Below are positions 51,147 to 63,150 of a DNA stretch of 64,000 nt, piece after piece. The stretch is from Labyrinthula sp. Ha (Eukaryota; Sar; Bigyra; Labyrinthulida; Labyrinthulaceae), in NCBI GenBank assembly GCA_015227615.1, contig JAALGZ010000047.1, positions 1 through 64,000 of the forward strand, read 5' to 3'. The position numbers and the translations under genes are program-made. How positions within the stretch are numbered: position 1 is the stretch's first letter; the number at the start of each line of letters is the position of its first letter. A model generated the notes under the pieces. It was not told the origin of the DNA and ran no database searches. It was given only the letters and a program-made list of their open reading frames with translations.

Positions 51147-53762
51147 ATGGAAGAAAATTTGGATGATGCAGCCGCAGCTTTGCTTGGTTTGGATACTGAG
51201 CCAAAAGCAGCTAAGAAGAAAAAGAAAAAGAAACCAAAAAAGAAACCAGCACCTAAACCTGCAGAAAAATCCCAGAAAGCGCCACCAAAACTAAATGCAG
51301 CAGCTAGGTTAGCCCAACAACGACTGGAGGAAAAGAAGAAGCTTGAGGAAGAAATGAGGTTGCAGAAAGAGGAAGAGGAAAGACTAGAAAAACTCAGACT
51401 TGAAGAAGAAGAAAGGGAAAGAAAGGAAGAGGAAGAAAGAAAAAGAATAAGACGAGAAGAGCGTAAAGCTAGAGGTAAACCTTTAACTAAAGCTCAAAGA
51501 TTAAAACTACAGAAGGCTGAACAAAGAAGACAGCAGTTGATTCGACAAGGTTTAATTCAAGTGGATCAATCTGGACAAATTAAGCGCAAAGAAGCGGTTA
51601 AAGCAGTTGAAGCAGTAAAAACCGAGCCGAAGCTAGCCACAGCTACAAAGGAGGTTATTGTTGAAGAGGTTAAAGAAGAAAACAGGGTTGAAAAGAGGGA
51701 AGAAATTGTTCGTGAAGAAAAAGGGGTTGAGTTAAAAAAAGAAGAAACCGAAGAAATTGAAGAAAAAGAGGAAATAGAGGAATCCGAAGATGACTGGGAA
51801 GCTCAATTTGCTTCTGACAAGGAAGAGCCTGAGAAAGTTGATGTTCAGCCTGTCAAAGAAGAAGCTAAGGCACCAGTTGTGAAAGAAGAAGAGCCAGAGC
51901 ATAAAAAGAAAGAGTTCAGAAGTCCAATTATATGTGTTATGGGGCATGTAGACACTGGTAAGACTAAGTTATTGGATAAGTTAAGACACACGACTGTTCA
52001 AATGGCTGAAGCAGGGGGAATTACGCAACAGATTGGAGCTACTTTTTTTCCTATGGAGAATTTAAAGCCTCACATGGATAAAGTCTCCTCAACTGAGATA
52101 TCTGTAGATATTAATTTACCAGGGCTTTTGCTAATAGATACTCCAGGTCATGAGTCTTTTTCTAACTTACGTCAAAGAGGAACAAATCTTTGTGATCTGG
52201 CTATAGTTGTGATTGACTTAATGCATGGACTGGAGCAGCAGACAATCGAGAGTTTAAAATTGTTGAGAGATTCGAAGACTCCATTTATTGTAGCATTAAA
52301 CAAAGTGGATCGATTGTATGGATGGGAGTCCAAGGAAGAAGGAGAATTCAATCCAATTCGTGGTTGCCTTTCTAAACAAAAAGAAAGTGTTTGGATGGAG
52401 TTTGAAGAAAGAGCTAAAAATGTTAAAACACAGCTAATGGAGCAAGAGTTCAATTCGGCGTTATACTGGGAGAATAATGATTATAAACGAGTTGTAAGTT
52501 TAGTTCCTACATCTGCTCATACTGGGGAAGGATTGAGCGATCTGCTTTTCTTGCTGTGCAGTCTTTCTCAGAGTTTGATGACCAAAAGGTTGCTTGAGAA
52601 AGATAGGTTTGAATGTAATGTAGTTGAGGTAAGGAAAATTGAGGGTATTGGAACATCAGTCGATGTGATTTTGGTGAATGGGTTGTTGAAAGAAGGAGAT
52701 GAGATTCTTGCTGCAACAATGGGGGGACCGGTAAGAACGCAGGTTAAGGCTTTGTTAACACCTCAACCTATGAAGGAAATGAGAGTTACCTCGGGAGGAT
52801 TTATGAGGCACAAATCAGTCAAAGCAGCAATGGGTGTTAAAATTGTAGGGCATGGAAGTGACCTAGAAAATGCTGTTGCAGGAACACAAATTTATTTAGT
52901 TGGTAAAAAAGAGAAAAATAGGGATATAAAAGAAAAGGAGAGAAAAGTCATGGAGAGTGTTAACAGTATTGTGAAAAGTATTAATACTTCTTCTGCAGGA
53001 GTTTCTGTGCAAGCGTCTACTCTTGGATCTCTTGAGGCCTTGATAGACTTTTTGAGATCCATGAAAATTCCAATAAGCTCAGTTAATATTGGGCCTATAC
53101 ACAAGAAAGATGTTATGAAAGCGTCCAGTATGCTTGAGCAAAAACCTGAGTACGCTATAATCCTGGCTTTTAATGTAAAAGTCACTAAGAATGCTAAAGA
53201 GATGGCAGCAGAGACAGGAGTTAAAATCTTCACAGCAGAAATAATTTATCACTTATTTGATCAATTTACTGCATATATGGAAGACATCAAACAAATGAAA
53301 AAAGAAAAAACAAAGGATTTGGCTGTATTTCCTTGTATACTCGAAATAATAAAGGAAAATGTTTTCATGAAGAAGAGTCCTTTAGTGTTTGGTGTTGACG
53401 TAAAAGAGGGAATTTTGAAGACGGGAACCCCAATAATTGTCCCGGAAAAATTGGTACCAAATCCAGATCCTCATGGAACTGCACCACAAGTTTTTCTAGA
53501 ACTGGGAAAAGTAACTAGTATAGAAAGTGACGGGAAAGCTGTTGAACGTGCTAAAGCCGGCTCTAAGGTTGCAGTGAAAATAGAAGGTAATCAATACCAG
53601 AGTTATGTTCAGTACGGAAGGCATTTTGATTACAAAAATAAGTTGGTTTCTAAACTTTCTCGAGAAAGTATTGATGCTCTGAAACTAAATTTTAAAGATG
53701 AGCTCGAGAAGAATGATTGGATGGCTGTTGTTAAATTAAAAAAGCTGCTGTCTATAAAGTAA
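51147..53762 (+). CDS. EIF5B: Translation initiation factor eIF5B
   Basis: 871 aa, intronless. eIF5B is the IF2-like GTPase that joins the 60S subunit to the initiation complex in the cytosol. Residues 1-255 are Lys/Glu-rich and low in complexity, usual for the factor's variable N-terminus. G domain: GHVDTGKT at 266-273, GGITQQIGATFFP, DTPGHESF at 331-338, NKVDRLYGW from 385. Domains II-IV follow (RKIEGIGTSVDVILVNGLLKEGD, ATMGGPVRTQVKALLTP, VSVQASTLGSLEALIDFL, HLFDQFTAYMED, FGVDVKEGILKTGTPI). It ends with the C-terminal alpha-helical region (RESIDALKLNFKDEL). Shorter than animal forms because the N-terminus is short. Confidence 0.97.
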   Translation: MEENLDDAAAALLGLDTEPKAAKKKKKKKPKKKPAPKPAEKSQKAPPKLNAAARLAQQRLEEKKKLEEEMRLQKEEEERLEKLRLEEEERERKEEEERKRIRREERKARGKPLTKAQRLKLQKAEQRRQQLIRQGLIQVDQSGQIKRKEAVKAVEAVKTEPKLATATKEVIVEEVKEENRVEKREEIVREEKGVELKKEETEEIEEKEEIEESEDDWEAQFASDKEEPEKVDVQPVKEEAKAPVVKEEEPEHKKKEFRSPIICVMGHVDTGKTKLLDKLRHTTVQMAEAGGITQQIGATFFPMENLKPHMDKVSSTEISVDINLPGLLLIDTPGHESFSNLRQRGTNLCDLAIVVIDLMHGLEQQTIESLKLLRDSKTPFIVALNKVDRLYGWESKEEGEFNPIRGCLSKQKESVWMEFEERAKNVKTQLMEQEFNSALYWENNDYKRVVSLVPTSAHTGEGLSDLLFLLCSLSQSLMTKRLLEKDRFECNVVEVRKIEGIGTSVDVILVNGLLKEGDEILAATMGGPVRTQVKALLTPQPMKEMRVTSGGFMRHKSVKAAMGVKIVGHGSDLENAVAGTQIYLVGKKEKNRDIKEKERKVMESVNSIVKSINTSSAGVSVQASTLGSLEALIDFLRSMKIPISSVNIGPIHKKDVMKASSMLEQKPEYAIILAFNVKVTKNAKEMAAETGVKIFTAEIIYHLFDQFTAYMEDIKQMKKEKTKDLAVFPCILEIIKENVFMKKSPLVFGVDVKEGILKTGTPIIVPEKLVPNPDPHGTAPQVFLELGKVTSIESDGKAVERAKAGSKVAVKIEGNQYQSYVQYGRHFDYKNKLVSKLSRESIDALKLNFKDELEKNDWMAVVKLKKLLSIK

Positions 53763-55250
53763 ACTTTTATGAAGAATATCCGGCTGATCTCAAAGTGAGA
53801 CAGTTAGACCTAAACTAGTTATTTCTACTCTATTATCTTGAGATCAACTCTAAGAAATACAACATTCTAATCTCATCACCTCCTCTCTTGGAAGTATTAT
53901 TTCTTAGAATATTAAGTTATAAGTTCCTAAGCAAGTTGGTAATTTTTTTTCTGCGACATGTCTTTAGCGTTTGTACTCTCTTCTGCACTGGTGCTACTCA
54001 TGTTGTAAACAAATGCAGTTTAGGAAGCTTTAAATTGCGTAGCAGGGTAATTTTGTTTCCAATGCTAAAGCTATATAATAAAAAATGCTAAAATAACTAA
54101 ATTTTTTTTTTAAAGTATTCTTAGGGACTGCTCTTTTGTTGGCATTACTTGCACAGGACTAGGCATTGTATATGCTGTGGCTAGAGGTCCACAGTGACTC
54201 CTCATTGAAGACTCATTCGGGCCTTTATGGAACTCTTGATGTGACTGAGTGAGTCTCCATACCACATAGAGCGAGAAGTTAGGAACTTATTAAAATTTTC
54301 TGAGTGAAGAAATTCTTATTTGTGACTGAGAAATTGTCTCAGGATTTTTGAGGAATTCTTTGAGGAATTTAGCATCTTTCATGGGTTTCTCATTGAGGAT
54401 TTCGAGTTTCATAACCTAGTGCTAAGGATCCTAATAGTATCTATAACATGCATGGACTGCATTTTTGTATGGGGAACCTCACTTCTTTAAAGATAAATTT
54501 TTCTCAGCTAAAACCCCTAGTTGTGGCAAAGAGACGGCTTAATTAGCAGGCGCAATATTGAAAGCTCTGAAATTTGCATTATTACCTTACGGATCAAGTA
54601 TAAATCACTAATGATGCAATAGCAATCTCTTAGCAAAGCATGTAGTTAGCTAAATGATTAAGCTTGCTAGACGAAAAACCTTATCCAATTTTTTTCAGCT
54701 ACCAAAGAATAGATCCACCACCTGAGTTGAACCCATGAATGGGTTTTTTTATGTTGATGGCCTCGAGCAGGTTGGCTATACTTACCATAATACTATTTAT
54801 CTCTCGATATGAAATCTAATGATGTTTAGGAAAAGTAAGAGAACATAGCATTGTCTATTTCAAGTAATTGTTCACACCTTAGTTAGTTACGCAGCTATAG
54901 TAGAAAAATGTGATACTGCAACAATTCCCCTACAAAAGAAAAAGAAATGTGTCTCCGGTTGAGAAGTACAGCTCACTATTGTTATCACGCAACACCTCTT
55001 ATATCATTACCGAAAAATAGAAATAGGCTAGACATGAAACTTTCGCAGAATTTTAATTTGATTCTGAGTGGGGAGGCTCTCCACCAATGTGGGACGTCCA
55101 TTACATCGTGTTTTGTTCAAGAATTATAACGGCGAAACCCGTGCCATTGCATTTATTTGAATTTTTTTTCGGTCCAGCAGTTGCTCCATGTAAGCTTAAA
55201 GATCATAAGAAATACCTAAGTTCCTATAATTTGGTTTAAGAACAAAAGTT
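53763..55250. other. Gene-poor spacer, includes a dispersed repeat
   Basis: No supported gene. A 67-codon frame at 53888-54091 has no domain. The segment 54180-54420 resembles 26584-26800. Confidence 0.45.
54180..54420 (+). repeat. Degenerate dispersed repeat, copy 2
   Basis: Blocks in the same order as in 26584-26800: CTGAGTGAG..ATACCACAT, TTTTCTGAGT, TTTTTGAGGAATT, CTCATTGAGGA and TTTCATAA. Divergent, with unequal spacing. No coding capacity. Confidence 0.4.
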
Positions 55251-55259
55251 AGAGAGGTG

Positions 55260-56370
55260 AAAACCGAAACTTAAGGTTTGGTTTTTTAGGGACTAGGGTT
55301 GAGAAAGCCACTTCCACTAAGCTCGCATCTGGACTTCAGACCATATAACCCACAATTTTTTGAAATGATCAAAATGCAGTTGACAAAAAAATGAGAAGGG
55401 TTAAATGAGTTTGCAACAGAAGAGATTAAGGTCTTACATGAAGGTAAATGCCTAAGTCAGATGATTGAACCCTGTATGGAGGAGCTAGGCCAGAAAAAAT
55501 GTTCGCAGTACTTGAAAAAGTAGTTGTAAAGTGAATTCGATGCAAAAAAGCTTCGTCTAATCGCTTTTGGTATGAAGAAACACACAGAAGCTGCGGATTT
55601 ATGCAAAGAATACTAACAAGATGTAGCGTAAGTCAGATTTCCTCTTGAACTTCCCAGCTTGAATTAAACATTAAGTTAGATCTTCAGGTTGAGGAAAATA
55701 TCTTTCAAGTCAAGTATTTAGATAACACAGCATATGAGGTAAATGTAAATGAGAATGGAAGAACGATTAGTTCTGAAGTACAATCATGTGAAATGATGAA
55801 GATCAGGTACCTAAGAACAGTTAATAAACCTTTTTCAACCATAGAGGATGTACGATATCAAAAATTTACAGCGATTTTCTTTGATAAATCAGTACTTTAG
55901 TGTGAATAGAAAAGAGCTAGTGAGGATAAAGAAATTCAGAATTACCAAATGTTCATATTTTAATACAACCAGAGAAAATTGTACGCATAAAATGAGTAAT
56001 TTCAAAATGTATTTTAGCAAATAGTTAGAAACAAAGTTGAGGTATACAGGTTTAGCACATAAAGAACCTTTAGAAATCAATTTTATAGATTCGTATTCAA
56101 ATTCAATGTATATTAATAAAATGCAAAGCTTCCCGAGATGTGCGTCAGTTGCGGTGTTTGCCTGAAGAAGTAGCTCATTCCTCAAAGCAGTAAACTTTAA
56201 CTGAGCACTTAGGTAAGACGAAGAACACCCGAAGATCCTGGTGAGGGGGACTAAGAGATATTTGCATTTATTCAAGTTAGGAAATATTGTTAGATTGAAT
56301 ATTGACATTGGAAAACTCCGTCCAATAACTCGGTATCAGACTTACTTGTTATGTTAGATATTTTGCTACT
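55260..56370 (+). pseudogene. Coding-like remnant of a host gene (unassigned)
   Basis: The plus strand carries protein-like runs in succession, each broken by stops. Examples: near 55385-55520, a run with EGLNEFATEEIKVLHEGK; at 55661-55899, an open run of 79 codons with QVEENIFQVKYLDNTAYEV, NENGRTISSEVQS; at 56000-56140, a run with TGLAHKEPLEINFID; at 56220-56345, EHPKILVRGTKRYLHLF. A 30-nt GTAAGT...CCCAG candidate intron lies at 55628-55657. The FQVKYLDNTAYEV run loosely recalls a ubiquitin-like or FERM-F1 strand pattern. The gene is old and decayed or has more introns than I could resolve. Open frames on the minus strand (55889-56308) probably have no meaning. Confidence 0.33.
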
Positions 56371-59300
56371 TATTATGGCTCGAGTGTGAAAGGTTTGAGG
56401 GGTTTCCAGTTAGAAGCTTTGTTTGAGTGGTGGAATTAGTTATGCGACAAGATTCTTCGTCTCAGTCTGATTTTAAATGGGACCTCCGCAAAATTCTAAA
56501 TAACACTTCTCAGACTGAGAATTCATCCTTCCAAAGAATATTATGGCATGTAACACGATCATACTCTGGGTGGATGTAAACAATTATGTAATATTTTCAC
56601 ACGTTGTTATACACACCTGAAGGATTGCAAAGAAGTTACGGAGAGAACTCCAAAGAAACCTGTCTCCGACGGAAAGGATATTTTCAGGGATGGGGCAGTC
56701 ATTATCGCTGAAGATATTAGATTTAAGCACATTTGCTTCTTTTCTTTTAACTTGGTGGGGAAATTCGCACTGCAATCGAGAGGTTAAATTGACTAATAAA
56801 AGATATTCCTCTTCATATACAAATGCGATGGGTCTTGTCTACCCATGGTGTATCTGTGCTACCTGGACAAAGTCAAACATGACTTTAGAATATTTTGTCT
56901 CTATGTGGGTCAAGGTAAATGTGAAATATATACAAAACCTTGTTCCCAGCACTGAGGTTGTGATATACATCCTCTTTTTGAAACCTTTCGGGTGGGAACT
57001 AAGAAATGGATGAACATTTTGAAGGCAAATTCCTACATTTTAATGTGGTCATAGCTGTTTTCAAAGATATTAATATTCCACGAGAATCTGTTGCAAGGTT
57101 TTCCATGCTCAAAGCTGTCTGTAAACCCTTAGTGAAGACTCAAAGGCAACATAAATGGAGAATGTAGAAAAGAATTCATAACTATCACTGGAACCGCGGT
57201 CGGCTTGGGGTAAGGTATGAATGGAAACTTTTCAAGTGTGGATGGCTCCGTCTCCCAGTATTCTGGGTAAGCGATATTATCCTTAAGACACATAAAAATC
57301 CGTAGCAAAGAACCTATCTTGGGAAGTCAAAGTAGAATTAATTTAATCAACTTAATGAATTACTTAATCTTACTCTTCCATTTTAGTTTACTGTGTTTTT
57401 CTGTGGATTGATGTGTTGCGGTAGCACTCACTTCACCATTTCCAAGCGTGTATCAGTGGCCTCGCCCTAAACTTCTTTTCATAAAATACTGCTGATTGAA
57501 ACTTAACCAGGATATTTTCTTATATTTACTATTTGCTAAGTCCCTGAAAAAAGAGAAACAATTTTGTTAAATAAGTATCTTTCAATTATTTGTTCTAGGA
57601 CTGGATGGAATGAAACTTATATTTGTATCTATTCGATGCGCCGTTGCTTGCCGAAATTCTCCTTCATGTTTGCTCATGAGTATAATGAGGTCTAAAACAT
57701 ATTAGAAAAAAAGCTATAAGTTGAACCAAACGAAGTTCTTTGCAAATAAAGAGTTTTCGAAAAAGACCTTTCAAGGTCTATTGAAGTCGTGCTAAGCAAT
57801 AGCAACACATTGATCCGACAGTCCTTCCACTCAACAGGAAAAAGTTCACCTACCTTTTATCCTACCCTCCTTGTATGAAGGTTCATAAAATACACCTTGT
57901 TCTTTTTCGTTTTCTTTGAATTTTAGTATAATTATTTCGGACCGTATTTTCGGGAGCTTTTCTTTTTTTTAGGTGAAAGATATTATATCTTAACGAAGAG
58001 AGGGATAATCTTCTCATTATTCTTGAGATTTGTAACATAAGATCATCACCTCTGGTTTCTTAATAAGTACCCTTGTCGCTGTACCAATTCAGTTTCCAAA
58101 AATGTATATAGAATATCCCGTTCCTTTTTCTCTTCACTGTGATAGGCTATTTTGCGCCTGTCTATAAAACTTGGAGGTTTCCAGTACTTAATCTCACCTC
58201 ATTAGTTGGAAATTCTTATTCAAAATGTTCCCAATTTTAAGAAGTATTTTGGAATTAAGCTAACCCTAATGTATGTTCAATATCCTGCTAATTTTACTTT
58301 CTACTGTGATAGCAATCTTCAGCTGGGATTTCTTCTGAAGCTTGAGCCGTCTAAATAAAACCTCTCTTGAATAGTTAGAAATTCTTGTTGGCAATGATAG
58401 CGGATGTATCACGATGTGCCAATTAAGTCTCCCAATAATATAACATTAAATATAATCTTATTATTACTCTAATTAGTACTAACATTCATTTTTCGTGATA
58501 TTTGTTATCTTTGGTTGACTTTTTTCTTTTTCCTTGTTTTTTTCCATTATATTTTTGAGAAATTAGTCTAACCAGTGAAATATTTGTGAGGTTCAGTTTA
58601 AATTGCCCTTTGACAGGCTATTCCCAGCATATACTATTCCTTTATTTTAAGACATTAGGATTGTGCTTTAAAGCTAATTGAAATGGCCGTAGATTTGACC
58701 TTGGTTTCTAATTTTCATAAGAGTCACTCTCGCTAAAGTAAAGACTTAAATTGGAAGCATCTAACTTCCATAAGGCTCTACATTGATTTTAATTCAAATC
58801 AACAATCTTAACCAGAGCTGTTAACAGTCCAAGCGGTGCAAGAGCTAACTCATACCCAGAAAAAGGTTAAGGATCCTATGGTAAATGTTTCTACAAGTTC
58901 TGTAAACTTGAAATATGTTGATTAGCGTTTGATATCTAGTAATAGAGTTATACAGAAAAAACTTAGATGGTTAAAACTTTGTAGTAAAAATAAGTTTTCT
59001 CTCACTATGTGAGGAGGATTTTAGATTTAATGTGTATGATACGAAAATATGCTTTTCCCCATCAGTCCTAAACTAGACTCAAAAACAAGCATACGAACTA
59101 AAATAATTAATTTATAGATTCTCAAGATTTGTGAAAATTTTCGCGGACATTCGTATTTACTAACTCTTTATATATATATTAGGAAAATGTCGTATTGTGT
59201 TGAAAGCTCACCTAGCACGAATAATTTCTATAAACTGCTGGCTTGAGAAAAGGTTTGAAGTGATTAAAGCGGTGCCATTTTTTAAGTTTTCCAATTCAAC

Positions 59301-59745
59301 TAAAGATACTGTGTTATCTCATACTTCATTTGATCTTGTTTAGAGATCATAAGACTATGGTCCAACTAACCGAAGACAGCTCGGAAAAACTACATGATCA
59401 TGTTCTACTGATCTACTTAAATCCTTTTAGAAAGTTCCTATCGATCATATTAAAATACTGTGGGAAAAGGTTCGAGTAAGGTTCAGGGATTCTAAGTTTA
59501 AACTTGTCGTGTTTCCGAGAAAATTCATAGCAATATATCTCTTCTTTAACTTTTGTTTTGAATTCTGTAAAAATTTTCTCCATGGAAAAATAAGCACATT
59601 GCCCAAAATACTCGCATGATGTCCGTTAAATCTCCAAAACAGCTATAGAAGTAGAACGAGAAAAATAGCTTCGAAATTTCTTGCGAGATTATCGAACAGT
59701 CTGTCGTGAGAGGAAAACCGCGGAACACATTTTCTAAAAAACAAA
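56371..59745. other. Gene-poor spacer
   Basis: No supported gene. A 107-codon plus-strand frame (56690-57013) overlaps another frame with a protein-like DGAVIIAEDIRFKHICFF run; neither has a family I recognise. It may extend the remnant upstream. The rest up to the Roco gene shows nothing. Confidence 0.45.
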
Positions 59746-62700
59746 ATGCCCAACAGTTTATTTCAATGTTTGAAAGAGAAATCAACCCGATGGGGTTTGT
59801 TGTTCTACCAGCCGGAAAATAAAGAAATGGAAAAAGAGTTGGAAGCGCTGAAGGCTGGACATGATGACATAGAATATCTTTCATTCTTTGGAACTAGTAC
59901 GGTTTGGCAACGCTATCCTGGTTTTTTGACTGATGTCCTTGATGAAATTCAGTACTTTGATAAACTTGTCACTCTTGATCTCTCACGATGCCAACTGAAG
60001 CAAGAGTACTGTCTTCAGATCCGTGATATAGTGAAGCACGTGAAGCCTCTCTCCGCACTTATTATTGCTGATAATGAGTTTCGAGATGAAGGAATTTGTG
60101 AACTTGTTGTAGAGCTCAAACTATCGAACCTGTTCTTGGTTGATCTGAGGCGAAATCCAATTAAAAGTAAAGGATTAGAGGCGCTTGCTGAATACGTAGC
60201 CGTGAACAACAATTTAATATCTCTTGAACTTGCTGGAGTTGGATTATCGTTGGAAGATGAGAAGAAGTTTGCTAAGGCTCTTGAGACTAATTACTCGTTG
60301 AGGAAGTTTAGTTATGATACAAGCACACAAGAGAATGGGGATCAGGCTAGGGACAAGTATGATAAGGTACAGAACAAAGTTCAGAAGAACATTTTGCAGT
60401 ATAAGGAGAATATGCTTAAGAAAATGAAGGGTGATGCTACTGGAAAATGGAATAAATCGAAACTGATGTTTGTAGGTCAGGGCAGGGCTGGCAAGACATC
60501 TACAGTGAGAAGAGTGCTAGGGCAACCTTTTGATGCAGAGGAAAAAAGTACGATCGGAGCTTCGTATACTCAGATTCAAACCACAACCACTGCGGAAAGT
60601 AAGTGGCTCACACTAAGTCCAGCTGATGCGGAATACTTAGGACAGGGAATGGCGCAAGAATCTGCAGCTACTTCTTTCTTGCAAAACAAGATGTATGAAA
60701 AGAGAGCAGAGGCCTTGAAAAATTTTAACCAAAAAGAAAGAAGGGCCAACCGTTCTGACTCAAAGCGTACTAATGATGAGGATCTTCGAAGAAGCTTAAG
60801 AATTGCGGCTGCGAGAGAGAAAAAGAAGGAGATTGAGCAAAAAGTTAGAGATATGGAGAGACGAAGGCAGCAAACCCGTGAGGAAAGGGACGAAATTCGT
60901 AGACAGAAACGAATCTCGGAAAACCAACTTCGGAGGGTTGTTGAAGATAGACTGGTAAATCAAAATCGTGCACCTGGGTTGATAACCATCCGAGAGCTAA
61001 GAATGCAAAATGTCAATGTAGACTTACTAGGCTCTCGACGTGTTGAAACTCTGCTCAGAGAGATCTATAGAGATAACGGGTTGCGATACGATCCATTACT
61101 TAACGAAACCATACGAAGACAAGAAGAAGTAGCACGTATGCGTGTGGAGATGCACCAAAATTTCTATGGGAAGACAGGTCATAACGCAATATCAAATGTG
61201 GATGATATGTTTGATACGAGAAAAAGAAACCTAGACTGGGATGTATCGGGAAATGTTCAAGATGCACTTGCGCTTTCCACCGAAACAAATAAAGACTCTC
61301 TTACTTTTTCTCTTTGTGATTTTGGAGGACAAGAGGTGTTTTATACCTTGCACCACTTATTTCTCACCAAGTTTGGAATTTATGTGCTATGTGTAGATCT
61401 GCGAGAAGTTCTGGAGAAGCCCAAAGTCTGCGAGGCTTATATGAAGTTTTGGTTTAGTTCTATTTCAATGCACGCTTCTAGTGCTCCTATTGTGCTTGTT
61501 GGTACGCACTTTGACTGCTTCAACCATGACAGGAAGATTTTGAAAGTTCTAAATGAATATTTCACTGAGGCAAAATACTTTGATTTTGAAGGGAAGTATC
61601 CAACTGTGCTTTCCTACTCGGACCTATTTTTCTACCCAATTGACAACATGAAAGACATCGGCATTGATGAGCTTAGGAATGACATTGAAAGGGTAACAAG
61701 AAATCAGGAATTCGTAACGCAGGAAATATCCCTAAAATGGATTTTCTGTTTGGAGACTATGATGTCTTTGCGAACCAAGAAACCGCCAAAGGCAGTTGAA
61801 GAAGCTGAAAATCATCCCCAGCGACGTAGTCATCACAATAGTAACGGGCATGTGAACAATACTAGTGATTCTGAGCAAGGCAGTGAGGAAGAAGAAGATA
61901 ACCCAAGTTTGATGCCAGATTGGCTGACATTAGATACAGTAACGCAAGTAGCTGGTAAAGTAAACCTGTTTGAAACTGAGGAGATTGATGATATGTTAAC
62001 TCTATTCCACGAACTTGGCGTTTTGGTCCATCTCACAGGTACCCATGAACTTTCTCAGTTGGTAGTTCTGAACCCGCAATGGCTAATCGATGGCTTATGC
62101 TGTGTCATACGAGACAAAGATCTGCATTTTACGGAGGAATTTTTAGCAGAGGTTGAGAAAGCTGGGTTAACAAAGGAATGGACAGCTATGTACAATACAG
62201 GCATCGCTTCTGAAGATTTATTGTTTTTCTTGTGGCGAGAAGAAACTTTCAAACAACACACGGCATTTTTTCTCGACATGATGAAGAGAATGATTCTCTT
62301 AAGTGACTATAACTTTGAAGCTGAAGATGAGAGAAAATATCTGGTTCCCAGTTTATTAGTATCAAAGTATGAAGATGACAAGAAAGAAGTTTGTTTAGAA
62401 GATTACATCAGGAAAAGGAAGCCACACAAGAACAGAACCAAACGAAAGGCGCCTGAAGAACTCCCTGGAAAAAATGTTATTAAGTCAATAATAGTGAAAG
62501 ATAAGAGGATTAGAGAAGGCAAAGAGATCCACTACTGTGTACTTACTTTTAGTAATGCAACACAAGCCAAAACCCCTTTCCTTCCAACTGGGTTATTTCA
62601 AAGACTTGTATGCTTTTGCGTATCTTACTCAAGCTCGGTTAACTCAACTGCTTCTATAAAGAGTCTCGCTCAACCTGAGCTATACAGTTCACAGGCTAAA

Positions 62701-63150
62701 ATTAGTATGGCTGAAGGAATGATAATCCACCTCGAACAGCGCGATGAGGAAATCTGGTTCTTTGTGGAAGACTTGACTCAGGCTCCTCTTTGCCTTAGAG
62801 CCATAACGTCAATACTTGGAAAGTTGAATGCTGATTTACTTGGCTCTGGCCTTACTTGGGACATGAGCTTTAATACGGTAATACAGGGAGAAGGTTCAGC
62901 AACTGAGGAAATAACCTATTCTAGGATATATGAAGTAGTGGGTGTTCCAAAGCAGGATGATGCTCAAACGATTAGCCTTAATGTGAAATCAGCACAACTG
63001 GAACAACTGCAGAGGTCATTTACAAAGGCAGAAGCTGAAGCCAACAAGTTGCACCCATGGTTTGAGCCGGAGGATAAAATGGAACTTGAGGACAAAGTTG
63101 AGGAAACGTTGGAACTTGAGAGCTTCTTAGATAACTTCATGGAATTCTAA
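59746..63150 (+). CDS. LRR-Roc-COR (Roco) protein, copy B
   Basis: 1134 aa in one exon; a close paralogue of the gene at 20474-23989, with the same architecture. LRRs at about 45-190 (LVTLDLSRCQLKQ, LIIADNEFRDEG, LVDLRRNPIKSKG). Roc: GQGRAGKTS at 244-252, DFGGQEVF at 525-532, THFD at 587-590. The stretch from GASYTQIQTTTT to SPADAEYLGQGMAQESAA is nearly invariant between the copies, but the following charged coiled-coil insertion (about 320-480) diverges. COR block QLVVLNPQWLIDGLCC. This copy has an added polar stretch of about 35 residues before MPDWL (HHNSNGHVNNTSDSEQGS) and a shorter charged coil. Both have an acidic tail. GTP-regulated signalling role inferred. Confidence 0.9.
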   Translation: MPNSLFQCLKEKSTRWGLLFYQPENKEMEKELEALKAGHDDIEYLSFFGTSTVWQRYPGFLTDVLDEIQYFDKLVTLDLSRCQLKQEYCLQIRDIVKHVKPLSALIIADNEFRDEGICELVVELKLSNLFLVDLRRNPIKSKGLEALAEYVAVNNNLISLELAGVGLSLEDEKKFAKALETNYSLRKFSYDTSTQENGDQARDKYDKVQNKVQKNILQYKENMLKKMKGDATGKWNKSKLMFVGQGRAGKTSTVRRVLGQPFDAEEKSTIGASYTQIQTTTTAESKWLTLSPADAEYLGQGMAQESAATSFLQNKMYEKRAEALKNFNQKERRANRSDSKRTNDEDLRRSLRIAAAREKKKEIEQKVRDMERRRQQTREERDEIRRQKRISENQLRRVVEDRLVNQNRAPGLITIRELRMQNVNVDLLGSRRVETLLREIYRDNGLRYDPLLNETIRRQEEVARMRVEMHQNFYGKTGHNAISNVDDMFDTRKRNLDWDVSGNVQDALALSTETNKDSLTFSLCDFGGQEVFYTLHHLFLTKFGIYVLCVDLREVLEKPKVCEAYMKFWFSSISMHASSAPIVLVGTHFDCFNHDRKILKVLNEYFTEAKYFDFEGKYPTVLSYSDLFFYPIDNMKDIGIDELRNDIERVTRNQEFVTQEISLKWIFCLETMMSLRTKKPPKAVEEAENHPQRRSHHNSNGHVNNTSDSEQGSEEEEDNPSLMPDWLTLDTVTQVAGKVNLFETEEIDDMLTLFHELGVLVHLTGTHELSQLVVLNPQWLIDGLCCVIRDKDLHFTEEFLAEVEKAGLTKEWTAMYNTGIASEDLLFFLWREETFKQHTAFFLDMMKRMILLSDYNFEAEDERKYLVPSLLVSKYEDDKKEVCLEDYIRKRKPHKNRTKRKAPEELPGKNVIKSIIVKDKRIREGKEIHYCVLTFSNATQAKTPFLPTGLFQRLVCFCVSYSSSVNSTASIKSLAQPELYSSQAKISMAEGMIIHLEQRDEEIWFFVEDLTQAPLCLRAITSILGKLNADLLGSGLTWDMSFNTVIQGEGSATEEITYSRIYEVVGVPKQDDAQTISLNVKSAQLEQLQRSFTKAEAEANKLHPWFEPEDKMELEDKVEETLELESFLDNFMEF

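Noticed and set aside
55889-56308. 139-codon minus-strand open frame
   Set aside because: Hydrophobic product without domain, opposite to protein-like runs on the plus strand; probably an antisense shadow.
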